DNA of 64,000 nt from Angiostrongylus vasorum (GCA_018806985.1 JADANN010000401.1:1178001-1242000); one strand, 5' to 3'; numbered from the stretch's first letter, positions 43,061 to 55,689 are shown. The notes: generated by a model from the sequence alone, not told the origin. A program made the numbers and translations.

Positions 43061-43219
43061 AAAAAATTCGAATTCGGTCTGTTACACCGCCTTTCGTTGC
43101 TCGGACGACTAATCACAGGAATTGCTATAATCCTGGACGAGCCCAATGTTCTCCATCATATTTTTGATTCACAAGGACTGGCTATTGTCTGTGATGATGA
43201 AAGAACCCTATACGACTAA
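43061..43219 (+). CDS. Candidate terminal exon
   Basis: Starts after TTAGTTCTTAG in phase 0 and stays open for 52 codons to TAA at 43217-43219. The sequence includes LLHRLSLLGRLITGIAIIL, DEPNVLHHIFDSQGLAIVC and a final DDERTLYD. It reads like an alpha-helical repeat (helix pairs with Leu/Ile heptads), but the family was not identified. Possible upstream exon: 42952-43010 after CTGTACAG, with unmatched phase. Confidence 0.42.
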   Translation, partial: KKFEFGLLHRLSLLGRLITGIAIILDEPNVLHHIFDSQGLAIVCDDERTLYD

Positions 43220-44950
43220 TTCGGGGTTTCAACATATCAGTGAGTAGAGGTCGAGTGTCAAACCGAATTGGATAACCTTCAAGGGAAGGAAGCGAATGAA
43301 GGTTCAAAAGCACGGGTATGGGTTATTTGTAGTTACTTGAGTAGCAATAATAAGTAATAATCTATGAGTTGTTCCACACTCAAAAGTTTCACTCGAAAAA
43401 AGGTCATTCAAGAAGTTTCTATTGGACGATGTCAAAATTCTGCCTCCAACGTGGCAAGCGAAATCCGGCACTGAACGTCATCCCATCAATGTAATCGATC
43501 CGAGAATTGAGTGAAGAAGTTCGTTCTATGTAAATTGATAACTGAATGGCAAGTTGTTGTGAGGCCGCAAACGCCCTCTCAGTAGTAGGAAATTCTATCG
43601 TAAACTACACTGTTCCCTATCAGTTCTTTTTTTTATGTTTTCTACTTTTTTCACAGTATTTCACTTTTTAGCTTCGATTTTTCGTATTTATTTCTACCGC
43701 TGTCGGTGCATGTCTTCCTCATTGTGGAAGAGATGCCACGATGTGTAGTACGAGATTCATCTCTATAGCCACCTAAGCATGAAAGGAATTCGACATTTCT
43801 ATGCTGACTCCCTGCTAAAGGCAAATCGTTGCCAGGGAATCCCTGACATGGTCCAGAATCAGAGTAGCCCGTAGCTGGTAAGTGGTGACGACATTGGAAA
43901 ATTTAGCACCCTTTCGAGATTTCACTAAACTCTTGCTGAGTTAGGAATTCGGCAGTCAAGTAAAAAAAATACTGCAAAGACTCTGCAAAGATGAGCGACT
44001 TTTCGTGAGTCATAAAGACCGATCATTAAAGTAAGTGCTGTGTATGTGGAAATGTTTGTCATTTAATAAATGAGTTGTTTGTATTTTTTTCAAGAGCATT
44101 CAGACGCTTACCAATAGCGTTCAATGAGACACTAAGATGACCAGTTTTGCAACTGCGGTCTATAACTGCCCTTACTTCCTGGTCATACTGGTGGCCGTTT
44201 TGGATGCTAAGGTAAACGTGAGAGATATTCTCGAGTTCTCAATAGAAGCTGACCTATAATTAGTATAGCGCTTTTTCCTTCCTGGTGAAAACTCGTTTCA
44301 ATCGTTTGCTGCTAGAATCCAGAGCAAATGATAGTCTTAGAGGTCGGAGTATACCATTTCTTTCTTTCTTAAGCCACTAACAATTCGTATCCTAACAGAA
44401 AATAAACGCAAAGAAGATAAGGGTTCGTAATGGATAACTCTTCCCGATTCATTCACGTGTTCTAGAAATGACAGCGCTCTTACGACTTAGTGTAAAGTTG
44501 TATCTTTAAAAGAAAAGATCTACTAATGAATGTAAAATGGAGCACAAGGCCTGCACAACTTTTTTGTAAAGGGTGGAGGCACTTGAATTCTACAACATTC
44601 GGAAATTTTCGACGTTTGACATGCACCCAGTCTTAAACGACCGATGAACATTTTTTGCTGTTCAGACCTTTCTTCAACACATTCCTTACCAAAACAGTCT
44701 AGCAAAATATTTCCACTATCTACGCATTCCATGGATTCTTCGGACAAAACGAAACTGGATCAAGACCGTATAACCAACATGTTTATCCACTTTCAACATT
44801 GATAACATCGAAGATTTGTTGAGAACACTCGAAAAAAAACGAGCAAAATGGGAAACAAAACATAACCATCTGAAGGAAAATGAGCCCAGAATAAGGATAT
44901 AAGTCGTAGATAGAAAAAGAATTCTAATCATATTCTACGAATAATCGAAA
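43220..44950. other. Intergenic DNA
   Basis: AT-rich. Overlapping minus-strand frames at 44523-44931 lack start or splice context. No repeat recognised. Confidence 0.35.
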
Positions 44951-44957
44951 ACGTCAT

Positions 44958-45245
44958 CGTGTGGCCCACGTTGCGCAGTGGTTAGAGGTACACTACAATG
45001 CACACGCAGTTTTGGTTCAATCCCATAATCCGAGTTCATCAAGCACTTCATCCATCTGGATCCCGCGAATTGGTGTCAGACGGATAGCAGCACTGATTTC
45101 TGCTTGCAATCGCAAGTCGCTCAGACATATGGGGCAGATGTCCACTCAATCACCTCTAACGATGCTTGGTGATGTCTAATGCATGGCGTGTCTGTCAGGC
45201 ATTGATCAATGCCAAATTCTTTATCCTTCTATTCTTTTGCCCAAA
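44958..45245 (+). mobile_element. SINE-A copy
   Basis: Full-length but diverged: A box CGTTGCGCAGTGGTTAGAGG, B box TTGGTTCAATCCC, tail GGCATTGATCAATGCC. Confidence 0.82.
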
Positions 45246-46687
45246 ACGTCAATCTTATCTGCCAACGACAGAAAAACAACCAATTCAAATAAATACCTGA
45301 GTGCTTCAACGGACCGCTTCACTATGAATCGCGTCGTCCTCGGCACATTTTCCACCTAGATGGTATCTCATTAGTTTGGCAAGATTTCTTTCATGAAGTC
45401 ACTTAAACACTATTTTCACTGCTTACAGCAGAAGTAGTAATCTATGAGCACCGTAAAAGTGATCTAAATTTCCAGCATAGCCGTGTTTAAAGATGACCAT
45501 GGATTTAGCGATATCTTTGCGTTTGTGTCGTAGTAAGCTTTTTTTTGTAAAGTCAGTGGTTCACAATGTGGGCAACTCGTCTATGAGGCCCTTTGGTTGT
45601 CGTGAATTTTTTCTATTGATGGTGACCGAAGGTAGCTAGCATTAATAACTCAATGATTAAGAATAGTATTAATTATTGTGACTAGGTACAGGGGATACCT
45701 AGGTGGAGTCTAATACAATGATAGCTCGTGTTAATACAATTTTTGTACAGTTTTTTGCATATGGTTTCTCCATGAAGAAAAGATGAAACTCTTAAATGGA
45801 AGATAAACATGATACCGTGGCAGTCGCATTCAGTTTATGTTTTTCGAGAGGTTATCGATGTTGTTTTGAACTGAACACGTCGAAGTTTTAATCAGTGTTA
45901 TTCAACTCAATAATTCAACTCTTTACATAATTTTTTCATAAATAGGAAGTTAGCACAAAAGATACTCCCTGAAGTTTACTGTACTATCGTAACTGGGGAG
46001 ATATTTTTGGGCGTCGAACTATGTTACACAACGGAAGCTGTTCCTCCCAGAGCCGTCTCCCAAGAAGTTCTCTGGAGATCGACATTTTCATACAAATGGG
46101 CCTAGTTATGAATAAACCACTGCCAGAAGTCGCTTCTTTAGTGACAACAATGTAGTCACAAGTTAGAAAGTTGTACGCCGTCAGCAACCTCTAGCACGAC
46201 TTTCACCAAGAAAAGAAAAGCACACCCGCACGACCAGAAAATTACCACTTGAATGGAAATTGAACTGGGCCGCTCGCGATTCTATGTGATTCATAAAGGC
46301 ATTCCATTAAGCATCGAACATATTCAGTATCAACTAAAACAGTTGTTTTTTCCTCTATCTAGTAAAGTCTTGCGGTTTATTTTTAGTCTCACCGATCAGT
46401 CGATGTCGATAGCGCCGACGAAACGCAATCAACTCGTGAAATGACGAATGTTGTGTCTAATACGACTTGGCATCGACGATTCGCTCTGGCCACTCCTTAG
46501 ATGACATCTTGATCACAGTAACAGAATCTCGTAAGAAATACTGAATATCACGGTTAATAAGCTTTGCTGTATCCGATACGCTCTCATTTGGTTCTTCCTG
46601 AATCCAAACAGCCATGGATTTTCCTCAGAGTACCTGAATATCATCATCAAAGCTAGGCGTTGTGAAGATTTATATCAAATTCTAAAC
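45246..46687. other. Intergenic DNA
   Basis: No recognised element. Frames at 45984-46187 (-) and 46253-46444 (+) are isolated. Confidence 0.35.
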
Positions 46688-46700
46688 AAAAGGCTAGACT

Positions 46701-47196
46701 TTTTTAACCTTTTTATTTACTGCCTACTGTTTTTGACGGCAGGGTATATTGCGAAATATAACTTCAACGAAGCTGAGATATTTGCAAAACTCTGGACCGC
46801 AGGTGCCTATGGTGGGGGAACGAACGCGCTATTGTCCTTTCCGGGGAGTAACGCGTTCAACACCACACCATGCGGTTCCTTCGTTTCGCCTGTCTCTCAG
46901 CTAGTTCTATCGACCTTTTTGCCATCAGCAAGTAAAAAGGTTAAAATTGTGATTATAACTATAGCCTCAGCTTAACTGGGTTCAATGCCAATTTGGGCTC
47001 GCCAGATCAATTCCGTTGACGAGTGATTGCTGACGGCAGTGATCGATAGAACCAGCTGAGAGACAGGCGAAACGAAGGACCCGCATGGTGTGGTGGTGAA
47101 CGCGTTACTCCCCGGAAAGGACAATAGCGCGTTCGTTCCCCAACATAGGCACCTGCGGTCCAGAGTTTTGCAAATATCTCAGCTTCGTTGAAATTA
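46701..47196. mobile_element. Family C inverted composite with exact target-site duplication
   Basis: The plus unit (TTTTTAACCTTTTTATTTACTGCC...CCATCAGCAAG) is followed by a minus unit (TCAGCTTAACTGGG...ATCTCAGCTTCG), 496 bp in all. AAAAGGCTAGACT at 46688-46700 is repeated exactly at 47197-47209. The conserved hairpin GAACGCGCTATTGTCC/GGGGAGTAACGCGTTC occurs in both halves. Confidence 0.9.
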
Positions 47197-47209
47197 AAAA
47201 GGCTAGACT

Positions 47210-48685
47210 GTTTTTCTGCTGCTAAAGTTAAGTAATGCTACTGATGAGTAACTGGTCTTCCAGAAGTTTAGAATCTATATTGTTGTTTTTCTGATCAGAA
47301 CTCAAATGATAACCAAACAGAAGATATTGATGAAGAAAATCGATTGTTGGATGAATAGCACTGATACCGTAATTTATGAAAAAAAATCGTGCTAGCCTTT
47401 CCAGTGACTTTACTAAAATGTATGACTTTCTCACCAAATTCATTGAATTTACTACCAACAGCAGATGTTCTTCTTAAATGGAAAATGAAATGTTGTGGAA
47501 AAGAGATAAGGAAGAATCTAGGGAAAGCTCACTGTGAGGGGCTATTCATGTAAATTTGATGACGTTATAGGGATATAATGGTAATGAGAGTAGTATAACT
47601 ATCTGTTTCCTTTTCACTGCTTTTCACCATCATTCTAATTCCGTATCGATTCAGTTCCGTATTGATCACCTTAACGGCGAGATGATATCACCAAAATGAC
47701 GTCTTTATCAGATGTGACGTGATGTGATTATCATCAATAACAAACTCTTCTGTTCCATTTCTTCTTTTCATTTACTCATAAAGTTCCGACACGCTTCTTT
47801 TCTACTGGTCATGATCATTTTCGGTGTTAAGTATTAAAAAATGCGATTGACCTGATCAATAGGCATATTTTCTAAAACCCTATAATAAGTGGTTTTGCAA
47901 AAAAATTTCCCGTTTGTTCAGCATTTTTTTCTCATAAACTCCTAACATCTTGTCAAAGAGCAGATTAAAATGAATATTCACCCTTATATGACGAAGCTGA
48001 TTTTTCAAAAAGTACACGGCGATTTCTCCATTGCTGATTGCTGGAGAAGTTCAGGAGTTTAGAAGTTTAGAGACTTGTAGAAGAGGTGTTGCTCTATCTC
48101 ATTAGGGGTATAATGATTCCTACAACATATTCTTTCAGTTTTAAATTTGCTAACAATTCTTAAAAAAGTGGAAAGGAACTTCAATTTTTAGAGCCTTCAA
48201 GGCAAGTGAGGTAGTGAGAAAACTAGAATTGAATTGAGGAACATCTTTTTCTTCTTCTAGACGAAATCCCCCCTTGTTCAATTTCTTGCCGGTTCGAAAT
48301 ACTAGCCTTGACGAAGACAAATTTTTTTGGGACGCAGTAAACCAGGATCTCATCGCAGGAGAGCCTGCACCTTACAAGGATTGATCCGTAGATTCTAGTA
48401 GTTTTCTTCATTTCTTGAAATATTGAGCTAACATGGAGTTTTAATAAAAATATTTTTAATAGCTCCTATTGCAATTAATAGAGCTCAGTATGATCTGAAA
48501 TATTTTCGCCTAAAATTGAAAATGGCCATTGTTCATTATCGTATGACTCCCATAGAAGTCACGTGGTCGAGTAACTATTGAAAAAGTTTATGGGAAAAAT
48601 ATTTCAAGTAGGCATTTATTTAAGCATTAAGTAAGGGTAATGTTACAAAACGAGGAATCGAAAAACCCTTTTAGCACAAAAATTG
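47210..48685. other. Intergenic DNA
   Basis: AT-rich. Two overlapping minus-strand frames at 48150-48411 cannot be separated and have no splice partners. Confidence 0.35.
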
Positions 48686-48689
48686 AGCA

Positions 48690-48915
48690 GTGGTGCTGAA
48701 CTGTTTGCAAAACTCTGGACCGCAGGTGTCCTTGAAGGATCTGCATGGTGTGGATGTGAACACATTAGCCCCGGAAAGGGTAACAGCGGATCCGTCCCCC
48801 CACCACAAACACCTGCGGTCCGGAGTTTTGCAATATCTCAGCATCACTGTGGCTGATTTCGCATAAGACCGTGCCATGTAAATTATAGTAGGCAGTAGAT
48901 AACAAAGTTAAAATT
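48690..48915. repeat. Family C inverted composite, small
   Basis: A short plus piece (CTGTTTGCAAAACTCTGGACC, to 48728) joins a minus unit (GCATGGTGTGGATGTGAACAC...GTAGGCAGTAGATAAC). Confidence 0.8.
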
Positions 48916-49214
48916 GACATAAATCGCCACCTTTTGCTTATATAGATTAACCTAATACTGAAATTAGCCAATAGTAGGCGCATAATTTTTGGGTTTACGG
49001 GTTCTTTTTTCAAAACTAAGAATTTTCTTCAAGTTTCCTTTCAGCAGCACTACTCTTTTCCCTAGATGAATGACGATTCCATTGGCTAACTCGAATAAAT
49101 ATAAAAAATGAAAGCAAACGTGGAACTAGACAGAATAGATTTCGAACAAATTAGATTCAAACTTTAAATAACAGATGAATGAATAGATTTATCATTACGT
49201 ATTTTATTTTATTT

Positions 49215-49570
49215 TGACCTGTCCTCACGCCTATTGTGCGGATCCAAGCACTTCTCACATTCGATTCGCTTCCTCGCATCCACTGTTCACGAAGATCTTC
49301 CAACTGCGGTTTCGATTACTGCTTGAGGATTTTCGTTTCATCTTGAATGTCGTAGAACGCTCGTCGAGCAATTCTCTCTGGAGTCCTGAAATAGCCGGGC
49401 TCGAGCGTTTCGAGTTGGACTACAGAGAGTGATTTTTTTCCTGGACAAGTCCGATGCCAATTTCCTGACCTCGGAGAAATGAGAGGGTTGGTAGGCCCGA
49501 GAACAGAATCGAAGTGACACCATGTTCGTGATGACTGACATCACTACCATTGCGCTATCCGCCCCTTAAA
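49215..49570 (-). mobile_element. SINE-B copy
   Basis: Minus strand: ATTCGCTTCCTCGCATCC, TTGAGGATTTTCGTTTCATC, TTGAATGTCGTAGAACGC, CGGAGAAATGAGAGGG, head near 49500-49565 (CATTGCGCTATCCGCC). Confidence 0.82.
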
Positions 49571-50370
49571 TAAAAATAAGTGAATAAATGGATACGAACT
49601 GTAACCACGGATGATTTCTCATTCTAATCAAAATTACGATAATTATCATTGGATTGACTTCGCATCAAACACAAGCTTTTTTTCCTCAGGATGCCCACTT
49701 TCTTCCACTTTCCCAATTCTGGCAATGAAATTCAGAAAGGAAGGTGTTGATGTTAAAAGAGGGTAGTTCTTGCGGAATTCAACGGCGATCTGAGAATCCT
49801 AGCCAGTTTCTTACAATCATTAACCATTTATTGCATAGCTGTTGGTAGAGGTTGAAATGGTTGTTGCTAGATTCCATGGTGATTTGTGAATGTTTGCCTG
49901 TTTTTTAAAATTCATTTGCGATCAATTGCATGACTGTCCGTATTGGATGAAACGTAGATATTCGGAAAGATTGACAGTGAGGATAAACGCGTCTGTTCCG
50001 CACTTTCGTAAACGTTGAACACCTCATGGCAGTTAGACAGTATTCATCTTAGTGCTGATGAAAAGTATACGTTCAATTTGTAGGTGTTAGGTCGTCTGTG
50101 CTGAAAATGAACAAGCATATTGCGAAAAGCTGAGGATGTTTAGTAGACGATTCTGTGAAAGCTTCTGTGCAAAGTTCTTTACACTTCTTCCTACATTTCC
50201 CCTTTCTCACAGAAACCGTAGAGAATTGGTCGAAATTCTTTAACGATTAAATTAGTTCCATTGAAATTAATGCCCTTAGAATAATTCTATTCGCCATACA
50301 GCTTTACACTGCCTGTTTTCATTCCGTTCTACCATAGATCGTTTGTACATGGTCTTCATTGTTAAAGTGT
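49571..50370. other. Intergenic DNA
   Basis: Nothing recognised. Confidence 0.4.
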
Positions 50371-50371
50371 A

Positions 50372-50640
50372 AAAGCGTTCGGCGTTGATCAATTCCCGGA
50401 TCGATGCGTCAAGCACCCTACTCCGTCCGTAGCATCATTAGAGGTGACTGAATGCATATCTGGCGGTAGCCTGCCGATTTATCATGTCAGTCTCTTTTTA
50501 ACCTCGCAGGACAGTCTGGTTTCAACTCCCCACCCTGGAGGGATCTATGGCGTAGTTTCGTGAGGTGGGTAGAACTAACAACTCTATGTGCATTGCAGAG
50601 TACCATTAAACACCGCGCTACATGCGAGAGCATTATGCCG
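50372..50640 (-). mobile_element. SINE-A copy, diverged
   Basis: Minus strand: GGCGTTGATCAATTCCCGG, GGTGACTGAATGCATATCTGG, GGACAGTCTGGTTTC, degenerate tRNA head. Confidence 0.75.
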
Positions 50641-51320
50641 ACTATAAGTCAAAAAATAAGCCTACAATGATAGCCACTGGTAGGCTATTATTATCAGGAT
50701 ATTACGTTATTTACATACTTGTTTTTCAAGGTAAACAAGCTCTCCTAGCCAGTCATCAACGATGGCACATCACATGACATGTGCGGAGCACGTGAAATGC
50801 GATCGAATATCTGAGCAGACGTTGTGGGGCAAAGAAGTGAAGTGTTTCAATCCATTACAGATCTAGAGAATAACAGTAAGTTATTTGTAGTGCCACAGTA
50901 TTCCAATATTACGTGATTCTAACGCAGAACCCGAAGGTAAAGGCTATCTGAGTTAAAGTTATGAAAATAATAGTTAATCAGGCGCGGAAAAACTCAGAAA
51001 TGGATCAAGTATTTATTGGTTCGATCCTTAAACGAATTCTTTGCAGAGAATTTGAAACACTCACTGTTAAGTGCAATTCTTCGACAAAGAAGAAGGACAT
51101 ACTCATGTGTCGGATGCCTTGACCACTCCCTTTGGGCTACAGTAAATTATCTGTGACAATAACTATCAAAAGAAACGAGTATTGAAATGAATTATTCTGG
51201 TGTGAGTGCCCCTATGAATGACATGTATTGTCAGAATGAGAAAAACAAGATCGGATAACAAAACATCGACGGTTCTCACGCGCGTGCTCGTCGCCCTTGA
51301 CACCGCCCACATCGCGACGT
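50641..51320. other. Upstream region of the 51.4-kb gene
   Basis: No repeat recognised. Probably contains the upstream regulatory DNA of the next gene. Confidence 0.4.
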
Positions 51321-51331
51321 CAGTGCTAGGG

Positions 51332-51338
51332 TATAAAA
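51332..51338 (+). promoter_or_regulatory. TATA box
   Basis: TATAAAA, 47 bp upstream of the ATG at 51379, in GGGTATAAAATCCC. The short 5' leader fits a core promoter just ahead of the gene. Confidence 0.7.
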
Positions 51339-51378
51339 TCCCTTCTTCGAGGGTAAGGTCCATGTACCGAATCTGAAC

Positions 51379-52630
51379 ATGATTTCGATCCTAGTACTTT
51401 CCGTCATCATCGTGGCCTGCAGTGCCGCATTCGGAATTCGCGATCCGTTTGACGCAATCGCCAACAGCCAACAACCATCAGAACCAATTGATCCGTTCTT
51501 CTCGTTTAACGAGAATCCAGTGGAATCCACTCGTACAGATGAAAACGATGTATTTAAAGCAGTGGCATCGAAAAAGACCGAAAAATTACCACTTCAAAAG
51601 AGAAAACCGCGACTTGTCAACGATCGGCTTGCGGATTTGATACAAGAGTTCAAGTTCTCTCAGCCAGGTGTTGCACCAAAGCTTACTGGTTCGGCTACCG
51701 ATTGGAGTTCCCCAATCAACTTCGAGCACTTCCATTTTGGTGAGAACGATGGCATTGTGGTGAATCCCTCCGCTACCTATCTCAATGGTGGTGAATTTGA
51801 AAAGGTCATTTTTTATCAATGCTTTATTACCACGTAATGTAGAAATAGAACAAGAAATATTACAATTAAACTATTTTGACAACATTTCTAATCTTGGAAA
51901 GAACTAAGTCTCAATGGAATATCATTATTTGCAAAAGGGTTGGGGAAACTTTCATGTCGAACATTTCTGCCCTGCTTATTACCTCGTCGGCCTTTCCAAA
52001 GTCTGTTGTAGATCGGTGGTAGTTGAAATCAAAAGTTTTTGGTGCCTTTTCCAATGGATGTGGCACGTTAGAATAGAGGTTGGAGTGCCCCGTAGTACAT
52101 ATCTAGTCATACGTGAAGCCTCACATTCTGGGAAACTAAACCCTCTATCACTAGGGAAATCGCTCACTCGATACATCCGCAAGCCTCGGAAAGTTTACTA
52201 TGTGGGCAAACCATGCATCCACCAACCTCTGCAATGCACAATGGAGTGCCTGACGCATCTCTGCAGAAATGATCAACACCAAATCTTTCATCATTTTTAT
52301 TCTTTAGTAGAGATCATTTCAACTATCTAAGTCTCAGTAGCAGTTAGGTTCACTCAACAATAAGATTCACCTGTCTGGTTTCAGATCGCTACACCAAAAT
52401 GCCACTTCATCGGATGTGGCGGACCATTTCCAAATGATGGTACGTTGCCTGTGGATTCTCCTCCACAAAAAGACAAAGTTTGTCATCGAACATTCGTCCC
52501 ATTGAACGGCTGCACTAATAACAAAGGGTATCCGATGGGAATGTTGTGCTCAATATGTTGTGAATGTTCGAATGCTTTTGTAAACGAAATGAAGAAAACG
52601 TACGGATTCAAAATCGGCTACAATGCATAA
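51379..52630 (+). CDS. Secreted cysteine-rich protein, two exons, complete
   Basis: Exon 1 is 51379-51804 (142 codons) and exon 2 is 52385-52630 (81 codons and TAA). They are joined in phase 0 across a 580-bp intron (AAG/GTCATT ... GGTTTCAG). The 223-residue product starts with a signal peptide (MISILVLSVIIVACSAAFG). The middle is acidic and low in cysteine, with a basic KRKPR that may be a processing site. The C-terminal domain holds all mature cysteines: CHFIGCGGPFPNDG, a Cys before HRTFVPLNGC, and GYPMGMLCSICCECSNAF. This layout is like conserved nematode secreted Cys-rich proteins of unknown function. TATA box, start, splice sites, stop and AATAAA (52889) are all present, and codon use is even. 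The intron contains a SINE-A fragment (52135-52310). Confidence 0.85.
52135..52315 (+). repeat. SINE-A fragment in intron
   Basis: CACTCGATACATCCGCAAGCC, then GAGTGCCTGACGCATCTCTGC and ATGATCAACACC match the 3' half of SINE-A. It lies wholly in the intron of the 51379-52630 gene and accounts for an intronic open frame (51914-52330). Confidence 0.65.
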
Positions 52631-52888
52631 CCTCTCGAGAATTTCGCGAACCTGTTTTTGTTTTGATTAGTTGTTTTCTTTTGTGCTTACGGAATTGTTC
52701 AGTTGAGCTTCTATGTTAACTCATTAGCACGGGTTTTTGTAAATATTGTGCTTTGTGTTAGACCTTCTCCGATACTTTGTAAACAGGTTTCCATGCTTTT
52801 TGCTTTCTCAGGATTATCCAGTTCAGTGTAAATATTGCATTTTGTTTCTTTTAGAATCCTTTCACTCCTTCTTGAAAAAGGCATTTCG

Positions 52889-52894
52889 AATAAA
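52889..52894 (+). terminator. Polyadenylation signal
   Basis: AATAAA, 259 bp after the stop codon of the upstream secreted-protein gene. Confidence 0.55.
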
Positions 52895-53316
52895 GTAAAC
52901 TTCAAACTTGACTTCAAGCCTAACCGAAACTGAAATAAAAGCTTAAAACTTGAAAGCTGGAAAACCTAAACTGGACTTTAACTTTTCTTTCATGGCTTAT
53001 CGTTTATAGTCTCAGTACAGTTTTCTTAAGCAGTCAGACTCAACAGTGCCTGTCAAAAGCGCTGTGACTACCGTAGGAGGAAATATTTAGAGCTCTATAT
53101 GTACGCAACTCATCGTTAACTTGTTAGTTTCTTATTAGTTGTTTCACTACGCGCCTAGGAAATGTTCCGGTTAGATTGTTCTGGATAAATCGGTCAGCTA
53201 ATCGCTGGAATCAATATCGACCTGGAAGAATCCTTTTCACGAGGCAGTAAATCTCAGTCCGATCCACACAGGCTCGCGACCTCCTGCAGTGAACACTGCC
53301 TGGAACGTGCTGGTAG

Positions 53317-53751
53317 CGTAGCTGTTTTGAGATTCCAGAGAACACCACAATTCAACTATCATTCAGCAGACTGGTGGTGGAGGAAGATTCTTTCAAACAT
53401 TTCCATGGATTGCAGTTGCAAAACAACGAATCAATTGTGGGAATTGCAAAGACTTTCACCATATGTGGGAACGAATGGTCTAGACAAATAACTATAGGCG
53501 CCATAGGTAAAGTTAAGCTTTTGAACAGCACGTCAAGTTAAAGTCGGTTTACTGCAGACACACCCAACCTAACCATTCAAATTAGTGGAGCACAAAAAAA
53601 AAGACGACGATTAAGACGTCACACTCACTCTCATAGAAAGAAATAGCAAGACTAGCACTGTTTCCCTTTTTTTGTCAAAGCAATTTCATTTATAGAACCA
53701 GTTGCTTCAGATTCTGTGCATGAGAAGTTTGATAACAATGAGTCCGAATGA
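53317..53751 (+). CDS. Last two exons of a probable secreted protein
   Basis: Exon 53317-53506 ends at a consensus donor ATAG/GTAAAG in phase 1. Exon 53696-53751 begins after TTCATTTATAG in the matching phase and ends in TGA. The peptide contains CFEIPENTTIQLSFSRLVV, VGIAKTFTICGNEW and ITIGAI, then an acidic tail EKFDNNESE. The alternating hydrophobic pattern and two cysteines recall extracellular beta-sandwich domains such as CUB, but this is not proven. The upstream acceptor (GCTGGTAG) is weak. An overlapping frame from CTGCAG at 53288 is also open for 66 codons, so the 5' boundary is uncertain. Confidence 0.45.
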
Positions 53752-55000
53752 ATAGTACGAGAGCGAAATCAGCAGACTTGTTGCCCACTTCTCTTTCGTA
53801 CAATCGTAACCTTTAAGTGTCGCGTGTGATGTCATTTCGTGAGTTGTCCTTAGAGAACTCCTTGACAACGAGCTAATTCAAAACTACTTAAGATCCTTTT
53901 ACAATCTCTAGTTGCTACACATTTTCGGACGATGTTCAAAAACATGTAAAAAAATGATCAGTTTACGAGAACTGAAGAACTTCTTTCGTACTTCAATGAA
54001 CTTCTTTTCTAAATGTAACTCTAAGAAATGGTAGTACCCAGACTCCTGAATCATTGACCAGTTCAGTTTCACAGTGACAATGGTAATTACTAGATCCGTT
54101 TTACTGAAAACGAGAAGTCCTGAAGTGATAAAGGTTTAGTGCTTTGTAGTCATTATGTTCGTTTAAATACTATAGTGTGTCGTTCCCAGTCTACTATGAC
54201 CTGTCTACAGGACAAATCGATTTTTTTCTTACCTTTCTTCCTCCCGTTAAATTTAGACTCCTTAAGAGGTCATGTTATGAGAAAGACTCATCTCGAACCA
54301 GTTCTGGACGGTCATCTTGACAATTTCTTAGTGGGGGATTGCTAAAGTTTCAAAACTGAAACTGAAACTTTATTCTACTGACGATGTTTAGTAACTAGAA
54401 AATAGATTCTGTAAACGAATTAATCTTCTAAATAGTCAAACCAAACGTATCGTATGAGTGTAAAGGATAGGAATGTTTGGAATCTAATCAAATCGTACGA
54501 TGCGACTTGCTATAAATAGAACTAAAATGTTTGCGATAGTCGTTCACAGAGATCACTAGTTTTTTCCCTGTTAGTTGTTTTCGTGTCAACATGATCGAAT
54601 GATTCACTAACACAGTATAAATTCTGCTGAAAAACTTATAACCCATGACATGGATCTAGGATACTACAACTATATCGCATATCGATAAAACTGCGACCAG
54701 AGAACGTCTTCTCAAGCAGCTTCATTTACAGCCGGTCTAACCCATGTTTGTAAGCCCCAGGGTTTATTGTCATATCTGCCGTAGACAGCAAAAGGAAATG
54801 TAATAATAATCAACATGTTTTTTAAATTGTTGAGCTTACGCGAGGTTGATATTATCAATATATAATATATGTATAATATAATATGTAATATATATAATAT
54901 TATTATTAATTTCGTGTAAGATTAACAATTTGAAAACATGTTGATTATTTTACTACCGAGGTTAAACGACGGTTGGTTTGGAAATTGTAATAATAATGTC
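53752..55000. other. Intergenic DNA with AT-rich palindromic tract
   Basis: 54850-54905 is a TATAATATA microsatellite. 54945-54990 has ACCGAGGTTAAACGACGG, a PLE terminal fragment. No gene seen. Confidence 0.45.
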
Positions 55001-55004
55001 GGTG

Positions 55005-55400
55005 CTCTCCCAACGGTTTATCGCCTCATCGTGGTTGGGAGGTGTTCCTGGATGTCGGGCTGCATGAGGGGACTCATCCCCTGGCAGCGTCTCCAAAGCT
55101 GAGAAGAAGTCCGACGTTTCCATCAGGTAGTCTAGCTAAGAGTAAACCACTACCAGGGTCCATCACCGTCCTGGTATCAAACTAGTCGCATGGTGGCAAA
55201 TCTCCCTCTGATCCACAAGAGCTGCAACTGCCTGTGATGATGAAGAAATGAGGAACACTTTGGCCAGGCTGACCTCAGGATTCCAGGCAACCACAATGGC
55301 TTAACCAGCGAATCTCCAAACAAATGGAGATAAAGCTGGAGCCCACACATCCAGTGAGGACGGGCCATTCAAGGATCAAGTATCAAGTAATGCCGCTACA
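55005..55400 (+). mobile_element. Family D retroposon copy
   Basis: Sense plus: CTCCCAACGGTTTATCGCC at the 5' end, CTGGTATCAAACTAGTCGC in the middle, GACGGGCCATTCAAGG at the 3' end, then a tail of ATCAAGTATCAAGTA. Confidence 0.8.
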
Positions 55401-55680
55401 GCAAATTTTCTTATAAGAATTATAAGGGACGGTGCCGAACGAAAAAAGGATGAAGTACTTGTGATCAATTAGTATTCCACCTTAGGATGAATCTACTAAA
55501 ACTGCCGACAATACGGCTTGTCCCTCAATTTCACTGAATACTCTCTCAAGCAAGGAAAGCAAGGCGACAAGAAGTTGAAAACTTTGTATAGCATACAAAT
55601 CAATCTTGTTAGGGTCACCTTTGTCGATTATTCTTTTTACGAAACGAAGATGTTGACAGTGTTTCAATTAAATCACGAAG
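55401..55680. other. Intergenic DNA
   Basis: Nothing recognised. Confidence 0.4.
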
Positions 55681-55689
55681 ATTCTGAGA

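Noticed and set aside
51914..52330. 138-codon frame
   Set aside because: Lies in the intron of the 51379-52630 gene and reads through a SINE-A fragment.
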